A stretch of DNA of 64,000 nt, taken from Flagellimonas taeanensis. GTDB taxonomy: Bacteria; Bacteroidota; Bacteroidia; Flavobacteriales; Flavobacteriaceae. The stretch spans positions 248,001-312,000 of the forward strand of contig NZ_QXFO01000018.1 in NCBI RefSeq assembly GCF_003584105.1. The letters are read 5' to 3'. This document shows positions 33,551-43,100 of this stretch, in pieces. Position 1 is the first letter of the stretch, and every line of letters begins with the position of its first letter. A program made the translations under genes and the position numbers. The notes beneath the pieces were generated by a model. The model worked only from the letters and a program-made list of their open reading frames with translations. It ran no database searches and was not told where the DNA came from.

Positions 33551-34963
33551 ATGACACCATCCAATAATACGCTTACTTTCAAAAAATTCATTCAATATTT
33601 CTGGATTGCCGTATCCGGAAAAGAAACGGAATTCACATCGGGAAGCATCCGAAAGGCTATTTTCATGCTTTCCATCCCCATGATCTTGGAAATGCTCATG
33701 GAATCCATTTTTGCCTTGGTCGATATCGCCTACGTATCCAAAGTAAGTGTGAATGCCGTTGCGACCATAGGTCTTACAGAATCCGTAATCACATTGGTCT
33801 ATGCCCTGGCGATTGGCTTAAGTATGGCCGCTACCGCTGTTGTGGCACGACGAATAGGCGAAAAGGACGTGCAAGGTGCACGCATTGCCGCTGTGCAGGC
33901 CATCAGTCTGGGCATCTTGATCTCCATAGTCATCGGTGTGATCGGAATGATCTATGCCAAAGAGATTTTGGCCCTGATGGGTGGCGAACCGGACCTGATA
34001 GCCGAAGGATATGGCTATACCCAGGTCATGATAGGAGGCAATATAACAGTGGTATTGCTTTTCCTGATCAACGCCATCTTCAGGGGCGCGGGGAATGCTT
34101 CCATTGCCATGTGGACCTTGGTACTTTCCAACGGACTCAACATCATTTTGGACCCCATGTTCATTTTCGGATTCGGACCCATTCCCGAATTTGGGGTGAT
34201 GGGAGCTGCCATTGCCACCAATATTGGTCGGGGAACGGCTGTTATTTTCCAATTGGCCGTTCTGTTCTTTGGTTGGGGGAAGATCAAGCTGGCCCTTCAG
34301 GATTTGGTACTCAACTTCAAGGTGATGGTCAATTTGATCAAAGTTTCCTTAGGCGGTATTGCGCAGTTCCTGATCGGCACATCGAGCTGGATTTTCTTGA
34401 TGCGCATCATGTCCGAGTTCGGTAGCGAAGTGCTTGCAGGTTATACCATCGCCATCCGGGTGATGATGTTTACCTTGATGCCCTCATGGGGAATGAGCAA
34501 TGCTGCGGCCACTTTGGTAGGGCAGAACCTTGGGGCCAAGCAACCGGACAGGGCCGAAACATCAGTGTGGAAAACAGGGAAGTACAATGCCATTTTTATG
34601 GGAACGGTTTCCTTGATCTATCTCATTTTTGCCAAAAGTATTGTCTCATGGTTCAATACCACACCTGCCGTGGTCCAAAATGGGGCACTATGTCTCCAGG
34701 TCATTGCCTTGGGCTATGTGTTCTACGCCTATGGGATGGTGGTAAGCCAAGCATTCAATGGGGCAGGGGATACCCGTACCCCGACGAAGATCAATTTGGT
34801 TTCATTTTGGTTCATACAATTGCCCTTGGCCTATGTGGCTGCTCTTGTGCTTGGTTGGGGGGCCATGGGCGTCTTTGTGGCCATCACATTTGCAGAAGTC
34901 CTATTGGCGATTATTGCCATGGTGTGGTTCAAAAAAGGAAAATGGAAGCAGGTACAAGTATGA
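33551..34963 (+). CDS. MATE family efflux transporter
   Basis: 470 residues from ATG 33551; an in-frame TTG three codons earlier is less likely. About 12 transmembrane helices in two MATE domains; FTSGSIRKAIFMLSIPMILEMLMES starts the first and GGIAQFLIGTSSWIFLMRIM the second. NAIFRGAGNASIAM and QAFNGAGDTRTPT are the repeated family motifs. It exports drugs or metabolites in exchange for Na+ or H+. The complex 5' leader (33421-33505) suggests regulated expression. The promoter of the following toxin-antitoxin pair overlaps its 3' flank. Confidence 0.9.
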   Translation: MTPSNNTLTFKKFIQYFWIAVSGKETEFTSGSIRKAIFMLSIPMILEMLMESIFALVDIAYVSKVSVNAVATIGLTESVITLVYALAIGLSMAATAVVARRIGEKDVQGARIAAVQAISLGILISIVIGVIGMIYAKEILALMGGEPDLIAEGYGYTQVMIGGNITVVLLFLINAIFRGAGNASIAMWTLVLSNGLNIILDPMFIFGFGPIPEFGVMGAAIATNIGRGTAVIFQLAVLFFGWGKIKLALQDLVLNFKVMVNLIKVSLGGIAQFLIGTSSWIFLMRIMSEFGSEVLAGYTIAIRVMMFTLMPSWGMSNAAATLVGQNLGAKQPDRAETSVWKTGKYNAIFMGTVSLIYLIFAKSIVSWFNTTPAVVQNGALCLQVIALGYVFYAYGMVVSQAFNGAGDTRTPTKINLVSFWFIQLPLAYVAALVLGWGAMGVFVAITFAEVLLAIIAMVWFKKGKWKQVQV

Positions 34964-34972
34964 TGGGTTTCG

Positions 34973-34980
34973 TATCTTTG
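34973..34980 (+). promoter_or_regulatory. -7 promoter element TATCTTTG for toxin-antitoxin pair
   Basis: Perfect TAnnTTTG, 71 bases upstream of the antitoxin ATG at 35052 and just after the MATE stop. Confidence 0.45.
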
Positions 34981-35051
34981 GATAGTGACCACAGGTTTTT
35001 CTGAAAAATCACTCAGGATAAAAGTCGGTCCAAAATCTTAAAATTGGGCTT

Positions 35052-35285
35052 ATGGACATGGATATTCAAGACAAGAAAATTGAATTGATTCAATGGCTGT
35101 CAACTTTGGACGATAAAAGTATCATTGAAAAAATAATGAAACTTCGGGAAAGTGAGAAAGTGGATTGGTGGGAAAATATATCCAATCAAGAGAAGAAATC
35201 CATTGAGCAGGGAATGGAAGATGCAGCCTCGGGAAGAATGAAACCCCATTCAGAAGCGAAGAAGCTATATGGGAAATGGCTATAA
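35052..35285 (+). CDS. Putative antitoxin of ParE/RelE-type module
   Basis: 77 residues, acidic helical N-terminal half (KKIELIQWLSTLDDKSIIEKI) and a short QGMEDAASGRMKPHSEAKKLY tail. The C-terminal EQGMxDxxxGRxxPHxEA pattern is common in Bacteroidota antitoxins that precede ParE-like toxins. Overlaps the toxin gene by 17 bases. No obvious ribbon-helix-helix is visible, so DNA-binding autoregulation is uncertain. Identity rests mainly on the neighbour. Confidence 0.7.
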   Translation: MDMDIQDKKIELIQWLSTLDDKSIIEKIMKLRESEKVDWWENISNQEKKSIEQGMEDAASGRMKPHSEAKKLYGKWL

Positions 35286-35577
35286 GATTCTTTGGACGGA
35301 ACATGCACTTTCAGAATTGCAGGGAATCATTGAATACTTGGAAGAAAATTGGACAGAAAGGGAATTGAGAAATTTTTCCCATGAGTTGGACCATACCATT
35401 GAATTGATTTCAAAGAATCCTTTACTGTTTCAAGATTCTGCCCTAAAAAAGGACATTAGGAGAGCTGTAATTTTAAAACATACCAATCTATATTATCGGC
35501 TGAAACCAGACTCAGTGGAAATACTTTCTTTGTTCTCCAATAGGCAGAATCCTGAAAAATTAAAACTAAAAGACTAG
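35269..35577 (+). CDS. Type II toxin of RelE/ParE family
   Basis: 102 residues. YKILWTEHALSELQGIIEYLEENW is the ParE/RelE N-terminal strand-helix hairpin; the C-terminal IRRAVILKHTNLYYRLKPDSVEILSLFSNRQNP contains the strands and the R/Y-rich surface of the family. ParE toxins inhibit gyrase, RelE toxins cleave mRNA on the ribosome; the sequence alone does not decide, but the length and the NRQNP end favour ParE. The antitoxin gene overlaps it upstream. It ends 10 bases before the PLP enzyme gene. Confidence 0.82.
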   Translation: MGNGYKILWTEHALSELQGIIEYLEENWTERELRNFSHELDHTIELISKNPLLFQDSALKKDIRRAVILKHTNLYYRLKPDSVEILSLFSNRQNPEKLKLKD

Positions 35578-35587
35578 ATAGACTATA

Positions 35588-36757
35588 ATGGACAAAGCAA
35601 AAAAAGGCATCAACACGGTGTGTACCCATGAAGGGGAACTTGTGGACAATCAGTTCAAGGGAGCGGTTTCTCCCTTATATATGAGCACTTCCTATGAGTT
35701 CGAGGATGTGGATGTAAAACGGTACCCCAGATATTTTAACACCCCCAACCAGGAAGCATTGTGCAAAAAAATGGCAGTTTTGGAACATGCCGAGGCCGCA
35801 TTGATATTTGGTAGTGGCATGGCCGCCATAAGCACGGCCTTGATGTCTTTCCTTAAGGCAGGGGACCATATCGTTTTGCAACAGACCATATATGGCGGAA
35901 CGTATCACTTTGCCGTGACCCAGTTTGAAAAGTTTGGGATCCAGTATTCGTTCACCGACGGATGGTCGGTAGCGGATTTTGAGAAAGAGATCAAATCGAA
36001 TACCAAAGTAATCTACATTGAAACGCCATCCAACCCTTTGCTAACGATTACGGATGTTGCTGGAGTAGCCCAATTGGCCAAAAAGCATGGCATCCTTTCC
36101 ATGATCGATAACACTTTTGCCAGCCCCATCAACCAAACTCCCATCGATTTTGGAATTGATGTGGTGCTACATAGTGCTACAAAATATATGGGGGGGCATT
36201 CCGATATCTGTGCAGGTGTGGTCGCTGCTTCCAAAGAGCATATGGACAAGGTGTTCCAGACCGCCATTTGCTTTGGAGGAAGTTTGAGCGATTATACGGT
36301 ATGGTTGCTGGAACGAAGTATCAAGACCATGGCCATACGGGTGAGGGCACAAAATGACAACGCCATGCAGATGGCACTCTACCTAAAAGACAACGAGAAT
36401 GTGGAAAACGTTTATTACCCCGGTTTGGAAGAGCACCCTGACCATGCGTTGGCCAAAACGCAGATGCACGGATTTGGGGGCATGCTTTCCTTTGAAATGG
36501 ATCCAAGCATAGATGTATCCTTGTTTTTCAAACATTTGAAACTCATCAAACCATCAATGAGCCTTGCAGGGATTGAAAGTACCTTGGTTTCCCCGGTCAT
36601 GACATCGCATGCGCTCATGAGCCCGGAGGATAGGGAAAAGCAGGGAATCAAAGATTCCTTGATCCGTCTTTCGTTGGGCATAGAAGAAATAGAAGATTTA
36701 ACAGCAGACATTGAACAGGCTATAGCCAAGGTAAAATCAATGGCTGTCACCGCATGA
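35588..36757 (+). CDS. Trans-sulfuration PLP enzyme (cystathionine gamma-lyase/synthase or methionine gamma-lyase type)
   Basis: 389 residues, Cys/Met metabolism PLP family. Visible are STSYEFEDVDVKRYPRYFNTP, FGSGMAAISTALMSFLKAGD (cofactor phosphate), IETPSNPLLTITDVAGVA, DNTFASPINQTPIDFG and SATKYMGGHSD with the Schiff-base Lys (near residue 198). Which reaction (cystathionine cleavage or synthesis, methionine or O-acetylhomoserine use) is not decided. Its TGA overlaps the ATG of bshB1 (ATGA), so cysteine supply may be tied to bacillithiol synthesis. Confidence 0.9.
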   Translation: MDKAKKGINTVCTHEGELVDNQFKGAVSPLYMSTSYEFEDVDVKRYPRYFNTPNQEALCKKMAVLEHAEAALIFGSGMAAISTALMSFLKAGDHIVLQQTIYGGTYHFAVTQFEKFGIQYSFTDGWSVADFEKEIKSNTKVIYIETPSNPLLTITDVAGVAQLAKKHGILSMIDNTFASPINQTPIDFGIDVVLHSATKYMGGHSDICAGVVAASKEHMDKVFQTAICFGGSLSDYTVWLLERSIKTMAIRVRAQNDNAMQMALYLKDNENVENVYYPGLEEHPDHALAKTQMHGFGGMLSFEMDPSIDVSLFFKHLKLIKPSMSLAGIESTLVSPVMTSHALMSPEDREKQGIKDSLIRLSLGIEEIEDLTADIEQAIAKVKSMAVTA

Positions 36758-37485
36758 CCAACATGAAATTAGATATTTTAGTATTCGGTGCCCACCCAGA
36801 TGATGCTGAATTGGGCGCAGGGGCCACTATGGCCAAGGAAGTTTCCAAAGGAAAAAAGGTAGGGGTCGTTGACTTGACCCGAGGTGAACTTGGAACGCGG
36901 GGCACGGCGGAGATCAGAGATCAAGAAGCCGCCAATGCAGCCAAAATATTGGGCCTGTCCGTTCGGGAGAACATGGAATTTGCCGATGGATTTTTCACCA
37001 ATGACAGGGAACACCAGCTGGAGCTGATCAAGGTCATCCGAAAGTATAGGCCGGAAATAGTGCTCTGCAATGCAGTGGACGATAGGCACATTGATCACGC
37101 AAAGGGAAGCAAATTGGTGAGTGACGCCTGTTTCTTGAGTGGACTTGTAAAAATTGACACCAAGATGGATGGGGACGACGAGTGGCAGATGCCATGGCGA
37201 CCAAAAGTAGTGTACCATTACATCCAATGGAAAAATTTGGAGCCCGACTTCGTAGTGGATGTCTCAGGATTTATCGACAAAAAGACCGAAGCTATCATGG
37301 CGTACAGTTCACAGTTTTACGACCCAAAAAGCAAAGAACCTGAAACTCCTATCAGCAGCAAAAACTTTACCGATAGTGTGATCTACAGGGCTAGGGATTT
37401 GGGTAGGATTGTCGGTGTGGAATATGCCGAAGGTTTTACCGTGGAGCGTTATGTGGCTGTGGACAATCTGGGTGACCTTATCTGA
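36754..37485 (+). CDS. bshB1: Bacillithiol biosynthesis deacetylase BshB1
   Basis: 243 residues, PIG-L/LmbE fold. Removes acetyl from GlcNAc-malate, the second step of bacillithiol synthesis. The zinc motif is FGAHPDDAELGAG with HIDHAKGS later; DLTRGELGTRGTAEIRDQEA and the C-terminal RDLGRIVGVEYAEGF are highly specific for BshB1. ATG 36754 overlaps the PLP enzyme stop; an ATG three codons on (36763) is the alternative. Its TGA abuts, base to base, the stop of the convergent histidine kinase (TGATCA). It implies a bacillithiol-based thiol redox buffer. Confidence 0.95.
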   Translation: MTNMKLDILVFGAHPDDAELGAGATMAKEVSKGKKVGVVDLTRGELGTRGTAEIRDQEAANAAKILGLSVRENMEFADGFFTNDREHQLELIKVIRKYRPEIVLCNAVDDRHIDHAKGSKLVSDACFLSGLVKIDTKMDGDDEWQMPWRPKVVYHYIQWKNLEPDFVVDVSGFIDKKTEAIMAYSSQFYDPKSKEPETPISSKNFTDSVIYRARDLGRIVGVEYAEGFTVERYVAVDNLGDLI

Positions 37486-39582
37486 TCAACTGGCCTTCTG
37501 GTACCTTTTTTCCGCCTTTGGAAGGGTAAAGTAAAAAGTAGTTCCCTTGCGAAGTGTACTTTCCACCCAAATGGAACCTTTGTTCTTCAACACCATTTCC
37601 TTGCATAGGGACAATCCAAGACCGGTTCCCTTCTCGTTATTGGTGCCATAAGTGGTAATGTTGGTGGAATCTTCAAAGACCTTTCGTTGCATCTCCTTGT
37701 TCATCCCAATCCCGGTATCGCGTACCGAAATTTGCCATGAAGTGGGTTTTTCTTCTGCTTCTATGGTAATCAAACCGTCATTGGGGGTAAACTTGATGGC
37801 ATTGCTCAGCAGGTTACGGATCACAATATCGATTTGGTTCTGATCGGCCCATATTTGCGGGTTGTCAGGAAGTTGGTTGATGATCTTGATGGACTTGCTC
37901 TTGGCCAGTTCGGACAGCAATTGGATGTTGTTCACCACTATTTTTTCCAAAGAGATTCGTTTGGGTCGGGTCACTGCGCCGTTGAGTTGGTTTTGCCCCC
38001 AAGACAATAGGTTATTGAGGGTGAAAGAGATGTTCTCCACATCGCTCTTGAGTTTGGGGATGAACGAAATAAATTCATCTTTACCGATTTCCCCTTCCAT
38101 AAATAGCTTGAGCAATTCCTGCAAAGCCCCGATGGGTCCACGAAGGTCGTGGCCGATAATGGAGAACAGCTTGGTCTTGGTCCTATTGATTTCGTTGAGT
38201 TCCGACTCGCGTTCGGTGACCGCTATGGATTTTTCCTTGAGCTCTTTGTTCAGTTTTTTCTGGATCTTCTCACTGCGTCTTACCACGAGGATGATGATAC
38301 TCAAGATGAGCAGTACGATGATTGAAAAGTAGATATAGTTCCGTTGCTTGGCCAAGGCTACCTCATTGGATTCAATGAGTTCCTTTTTCTCCTGTTCATA
38401 GTGCAATTTGGTCTCAAGAAGTGACAGACTTTGCTTGTTCTTGTCCCTGAACAACGAATCCGAAAGGGATTTGAAAGTTTCCAGATAATCAAGGGCCGCT
38501 GTATTATCCCCTTGCTTTTTATAGAGTTTGTACAAGGTTTCGGAGCAATCGATCTGTCCTTGCAACGATTTTATTTTTCTGGACAGTTCCAACCCTTCTT
38601 GGGCATGTGTGAGCGATAGGCTATCCTTTTCCAGACCAAAGTATACCTTGGCCATGCCGTTCATCAGTTGGATCTTTATTCGGTCATCCTCGATCTGGTG
38701 TTTGAAGAGCATATTGCTCTGATCGAACCAATAGAGGGCCCATTGGTATTTTTGCTGTTCCAGATAAATGTTACCCTTCACTTCGTAGGCATAGGCAAGC
38801 CAGTCATATATCTTATTTTTTTCAAAAGTGATAATACTTCTATTGATATTGAACATGGCGTGCTTGAAGTCCTTGGCATCCATATATAAGGAGGCCATAT
38901 TGCTCTGGGTTTCCGCGTCGATGACTTCGTCCCCTAATTTTTTATTGATTTTTTGCACCGTATCATAGAACATCAGTGCATTTTTAAAGTCCTTTTGATC
39001 AGCATAGAGCCCCGCGATGTTCTCGTTCAATATGGAGAGCATTTGCTGGTCATCTATTTTTTTGGCGAGGTCTATGCCCTTGAGGTTCAGGTTGAGAGCA
39101 TCCGCATAGTTCCCCTCAAAGCTATAGTTTTGCGCCATGGTATTGATAATGGAAACCTCACAACGGACATCGCCCATTTCTTTGGCCAATTGAAGGGCTT
39201 CTTCAAATAGGGGCATTGATTTTTTTCTGTCCCCCTTGTCATAATAATAGTTGCCCAATGCATCCAGGCCTTTTACCCTGCCATATCCATAATCTATGGC
39301 CTCACTGTACTTGAGTGCTCTCTCTGCTATGGAATATAGGCTGTCACTGTCCAGATATCTATAGGAAAATGCAAGCCTGATCAACAGATTGATATGGGTA
39401 GTGTCCTTGGGATTGAATCTATTGGTGGACTCCAAGCGTTGCAACTTAAAGGATAAGCTATCTTTTTTGCTCGACTGTGCCAGCAGTGGCAAGGACAAAA
39501 GAAAAAACAAGGCATAAAAAGTTACCCTGGCAAGCAGGTTCCTGTAGTCGGATATAGAGGTTTTTTTAGACAGCAAAGACAA
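37486..39582 (-). CDS. TPR sensor histidine kinase (HisKA type)
   Basis: About 698 residues. A signal segment (ARVTFYALFFLLSLPLLAQ), periplasmic TPR repeats to about residue 395, one transmembrane helix (about 415-435), a coiled coil, then HisKA (LFSIIGHDLRGPIGALQEL, phospho-His) and HATPase_c with NAIKFTPNDG, VRDTGIGM and GTGLGLSLCKEM. No ATG is available, so the start is TTG 39582 or a nearby alternative. No response regulator is adjacent. Three copies of a CGCTAAA half-site lie just upstream (39595-39653) and could be its regulatory sites. Confidence 0.85.
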   Translation of the reverse strand: MSLLSKKTSISDYRNLLARVTFYALFFLLSLPLLAQSSKKDSLSFKLQRLESTNRFNPKDTTHINLLIRLAFSYRYLDSDSLYSIAERALKYSEAIDYGYGRVKGLDALGNYYYDKGDRKKSMPLFEEALQLAKEMGDVRCEVSIINTMAQNYSFEGNYADALNLNLKGIDLAKKIDDQQMLSILNENIAGLYADQKDFKNALMFYDTVQKINKKLGDEVIDAETQSNMASLYMDAKDFKHAMFNINRSIITFEKNKIYDWLAYAYEVKGNIYLEQQKYQWALYWFDQSNMLFKHQIEDDRIKIQLMNGMAKVYFGLEKDSLSLTHAQEGLELSRKIKSLQGQIDCSETLYKLYKKQGDNTAALDYLETFKSLSDSLFRDKNKQSLSLLETKLHYEQEKKELIESNEVALAKQRNYIYFSIIVLLILSIIILVVRRSEKIQKKLNKELKEKSIAVTERESELNEINRTKTKLFSIIGHDLRGPIGALQELLKLFMEGEIGKDEFISFIPKLKSDVENISFTLNNLLSWGQNQLNGAVTRPKRISLEKIVVNNIQLLSELAKSKSIKIINQLPDNPQIWADQNQIDIVIRNLLSNAIKFTPNDGLITIEAEEKPTSWQISVRDTGIGMNKEMQRKVFEDSTNITTYGTNNEKGTGLGLSLCKEMVLKNKGSIWVESTLRKGTTFYFTLPKAEKRYQKAS

Positions 39583-39594
39583 TATCTATTATAG

Positions 39595-39653
39595 CGCTAA
39601 AATAATTTTGGAACTGATTTAGCGGAATTAAATGTTGTGAAACGCTAAAATAA
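39595..39653. promoter_or_regulatory. CGCTAAA half-sites upstream of histidine kinase gene
   Basis: CGCTAAAATAA occurs at 39595-39605 and again at 39643-39653 (48 bases apart), with the inverted TTTAGCG at 39618-39624. A set of three half-sites this close to a kinase gene suggests a regulator-binding array; inference only. Confidence 0.4.
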
Positions 39654-39794
39654 GTGTGTTTGGTCTGAAAAAAGATGTATTTCATCGATGATTTGCAATT
39701 AATCACAAAAAACAGATCTCCAGGTCTTTATGTGGGGCTATTAAAAGAAAGAACACCTCTTGCGATTTTTTGTGGATGTAATCCCTAAAATATT

Positions 39795-39825
39795 TTGGCA
39801 GGATCAATACAAAAAAGTATTTTTG
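39795..39825 (+). promoter_or_regulatory. Promoter for tRNA-His (TTG-N20-TATTTTTG)
   Basis: TTG 39795-39797, 20 bases, TATTTTTG 39818-39825, 15 bases before the tRNA. Full consensus match. Confidence 0.75.
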
Positions 39826-39840
39826 CATCCGCTTTAAATG

Positions 39841-39914
39841 GTGGTTGTAGCTCAGTTGGTTAGAGCGCTGGATTGTGGTTCCAGAGGTCGCCGGTTCGAG
39901 CCCGGTCTTCCACC
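39841..39914 (+). tRNA. tRNA-His (anticodon GTG)
   Basis: A 74-base cloverleaf: GTGGTTGTAGCTCAGTTGG, anticodon loop TTGTGGT, T-arm GGTTCGAGC, discriminator C. The preceding G at 39840 supplies the G-1 that pairs with C73, the HisRS identity element. Two U-U mismatches in the acceptor stem are usual for this phylum. Own promoter and terminator. Confidence 0.95.
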
Positions 39915-39928
39915 CAAGCGTTGAACAG

Positions 39929-39959
39929 ATCCCAAGCCGTAAGGTTTGGGATTTTTTTT
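39929..39959 (+). terminator. Rho-independent terminator after tRNA-His
   Basis: Ten-pair stem ATCCCAAGCC/GGTTTGGGAT (one G-T) with GTAA loop, followed by eight T. The 170 bases from here to 40130 hold no other clear feature, and no clear promoter for the large operon downstream. Confidence 0.85.
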
Positions 39960-40129
39960 GTTTTTAAATTCTCCCTTTTTTTTTCAAAGCATCCACTCGG
40001 AATGCTCATCCGTCAATTCAAAAGGTGCATCCATCAATTCTAGCACCAATGGCTTGTCTGTTTACCTTACTTTCCCTTCCAACCTCTACATTATTCATTT
40101 CATCATTTTTTAAAAGGAAGTTGGGGTTT

Positions 40130-43100
40130 ATGGTAAAACGAGTGTTATGGCTGTGTTTGGTTTGGCTATTTGTACATCAATCCATCTCGGCCAAAAACGT
40201 TACAGGAAAGGATTCATTGTCCACTAAGCAACCTGGCGCGGAACAAGGAAATACTAATAGGGACTTCAAAGGGTTGGAAAATGATTTCTCGAACGTCTCC
40301 CTGCCCCAAATTCTTCAAAGCGAGTTTGATGATGCTTACTTCCAACGAAATTTTGCAATGGACACCACCACAGCACAAATCGTCCAAAGTGCAAGGTCAG
40401 TCTTTGAAGAGCTTAAAGTTTCCCAAAATTATGTAAACCTGATCTCCCCAAAAGAAATGGTCACGCTTCCCATTGGAGTAAAGAAGGAAATTGGGACCAT
40501 TACCTATACGTTGGCAATAAGCAAGGCCAAAATTTTTCCGGAGCACACGGAAATCACGGCCTTTGTCCACATAAACATTCCACAATCCGATTCCAAGGGA
40601 AACCCAATTGAACTTTTTTTTGGTGCTGGGGGAATCAAGATTTCACATAAGGGGGGTATCTATGGCGATGCCAATTTGGTATTATTGGGAGATATCGGTA
40701 TCCCCATCAACGGCGGAAATGGTCTTGTTGCCCTTCGAGGAGGATTTGATATGGGAATAGGAAACGTGGATAATCTTACCTATGTGACCATTGATTGTGG
40801 CGGATTCAAGGAATTGGGGATTGCAGCCGACTTGTTGTTTCCCAGAAGTATGTTGGAACCGGTGGATTCCAATTATGAAGTTATTCAAAATGAAAATGTA
40901 AAAGTTGAGGGACATTTCCAGACCATTGTCAGTGATTGGAACGACATTCTTGTGGAAGTGGATCTGCCACCGTTTCAATTGACCAAACAGGGAAGTACTG
41001 ATGGAAAAGGGAAAGCAGGATTGGTTTTTGAACTGAACAAGGCCGTATTTGATTTCAGCGATCTTAGGAACTCCCCCAATGTTGTGTTTCCTGAAGGTTA
41101 TCAGCAGTATTTGATTTCTGGAAATGAACAATTGTGGAGAGGGGTCTATGTGGATACGTTCACGGTCGTCTTGCCCGAGCAGTTCAATAAAAGAAACGGA
41201 GAGGAGCGTGTTCAATTTCAGGCTTCCCATTTCCTGGTGGATGGAATGGGTGTTTCGGGAAGTTTTTCCGTGGACAACATTTTGCCCCTTTATGAAGGTA
41301 GTGCGTCCAAATGGCAGTTTTCCGTAGACCATATTGAGGCAGAATTTGTGACAAACAACATAGTAGGGGCAGGCTTTAATGGAAAAATTGTACTTCCCGT
41401 TTCCAAAGAGGTGACAGTTACTGAGCTATCGGATAAAAACACAGAAACCATACAACGGAAAACGCTGGCCTATCAAGCTCTTATAGATCCTATCAGCGAT
41501 GAATATATTCTATCGGCTTCGGCCAACGAAGCTTTATCGTTCAATGTATTCAAGGCAACCGCCACACTCACGGAGAACTCTTATGTGGAACTCAAGGTCA
41601 AGGAAAAAAAGTTCAAACCCAAGGCAATCCTCCATGGAAGTTTGGAAATATTAGGGGACAATTCCGAATCGGAAACCAACAATCCGCTGATCGATTTCAA
41701 AGGGATAACCTTTCAAAACCTCCAATTGCAAACGGAAGGCCCTTATTTCCAAGTGGGTTATCTCGGGTATGACGGAGAAGTGAAATTTGCAGATTTTCCG
41801 GTGACCCTTTCTGATATCGGGTTTACGTCCAATGGTTCCATGGCAGCACTCTCCTTCAATCTCGATGTAAATATGATGGAAAAAGGGTTTGCGGGAAACA
41901 CTACCCTTTCGATTGTGGGAGGATTCAATGAAGATGAAGGATTGCATCGTTGGCGCTTCCAAAAAGTCGAACTTGATCAAATCTACTTGGAGGCTGATTT
42001 GGGAACCATCCAGATCAGTGGAATGGTGAACATCAAAAGGGACGACCCCATTTACGGAAATGGATTCTATGGGGAATTGGGAGCTACCTTTAACGGGATA
42101 GCCGTGGATGCCTCGGCATGGTTTGGAAGAACGGACTTTAGATACTGGTTTGTGGACACTTATGTGGACCTTTCCAATTCTTTGACCCCATCCTATATAG
42201 GCCCGGCCAAAGTAAATGGAATAGGTGGTGGCGCATATTACAAAATGTCCAAAAAACCAGGCGCCTATTCTGCATTGATCCCATCAGGGCAATCCTATGT
42301 ACCAAACCCTAACAATGGATTGGGTTTCAGGGCCCTTCTTGGCTTTGCGCTTACCAATGAGAAGGCCTTCAATGGAAAGGTAGGTTTTGAAATGGATTTC
42401 AATGACCATTACGGATTGAACCGTGTGATGTTCTTTGGCGAGGGACACATTGTCAAAGCATTGGACTTTGAGTTCGGCGATAAGTTCAAGCAAAAGCTGA
42501 AGAGGATGGAGGAGAAGATCAATTCTTTTGGAGAAAACAACCCAACTATGGATCGTTTGAAGGAAACCAATCTAGTGGATTACAGCAAAGTTAGTTTCCC
42601 GCAGGATGGATTGACCTTTGATGTGGGCATCGATGCCCATTTTGCCATGGAGATGGATTTTCAGCACAGTACGTTCCATGCCGAGCTGGAAATTTATGTG
42701 AACACCCCAGGCGGATTTTTTCAGGGAGTCGGCCCCAAAGGAAGATCCGGATGGGCCGTTTTTCACATTGAACCAGATGAGTGGTATCTCCATGTAGGTA
42801 CCCCCGAAGATCGCATTGGTCTAAAACTTGGATTGGGCAATTCCAATCTAAAAAGCACCTCCTATTTGATGATTGGGGACAATCTCCCCGGAAGTCCACC
42901 ACCACCTGCGATTGTTGCCGATATATTGGGGGTCGAACTGTCGAGTCTGGACTATATGCGCGACCTGAACGCTCTGGAAAGTGGGATGGGCTTTGCTTTT
43001 GGTTCCGATTTCAGTATCGATACAGGGGATATGACCTTTTTGATATTCTATGCCCGTTTTCAAGCTGGATTGGGCTTTGACATTATGATAAAGGATTACG

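Noticed and set aside
36190..36196. Run of seven G in the PLP enzyme gene.
   Set aside because: Short, in frame, and explained by the conserved Met-Gly-Gly codons; not a likely switch.
40025..40129. Earlier GTG start of the 1572-residue protein.
   Set aside because: The extra 35 residues add a second hydrophobic stretch before the real signal peptide; ATG 40130 has a good upstream sequence.
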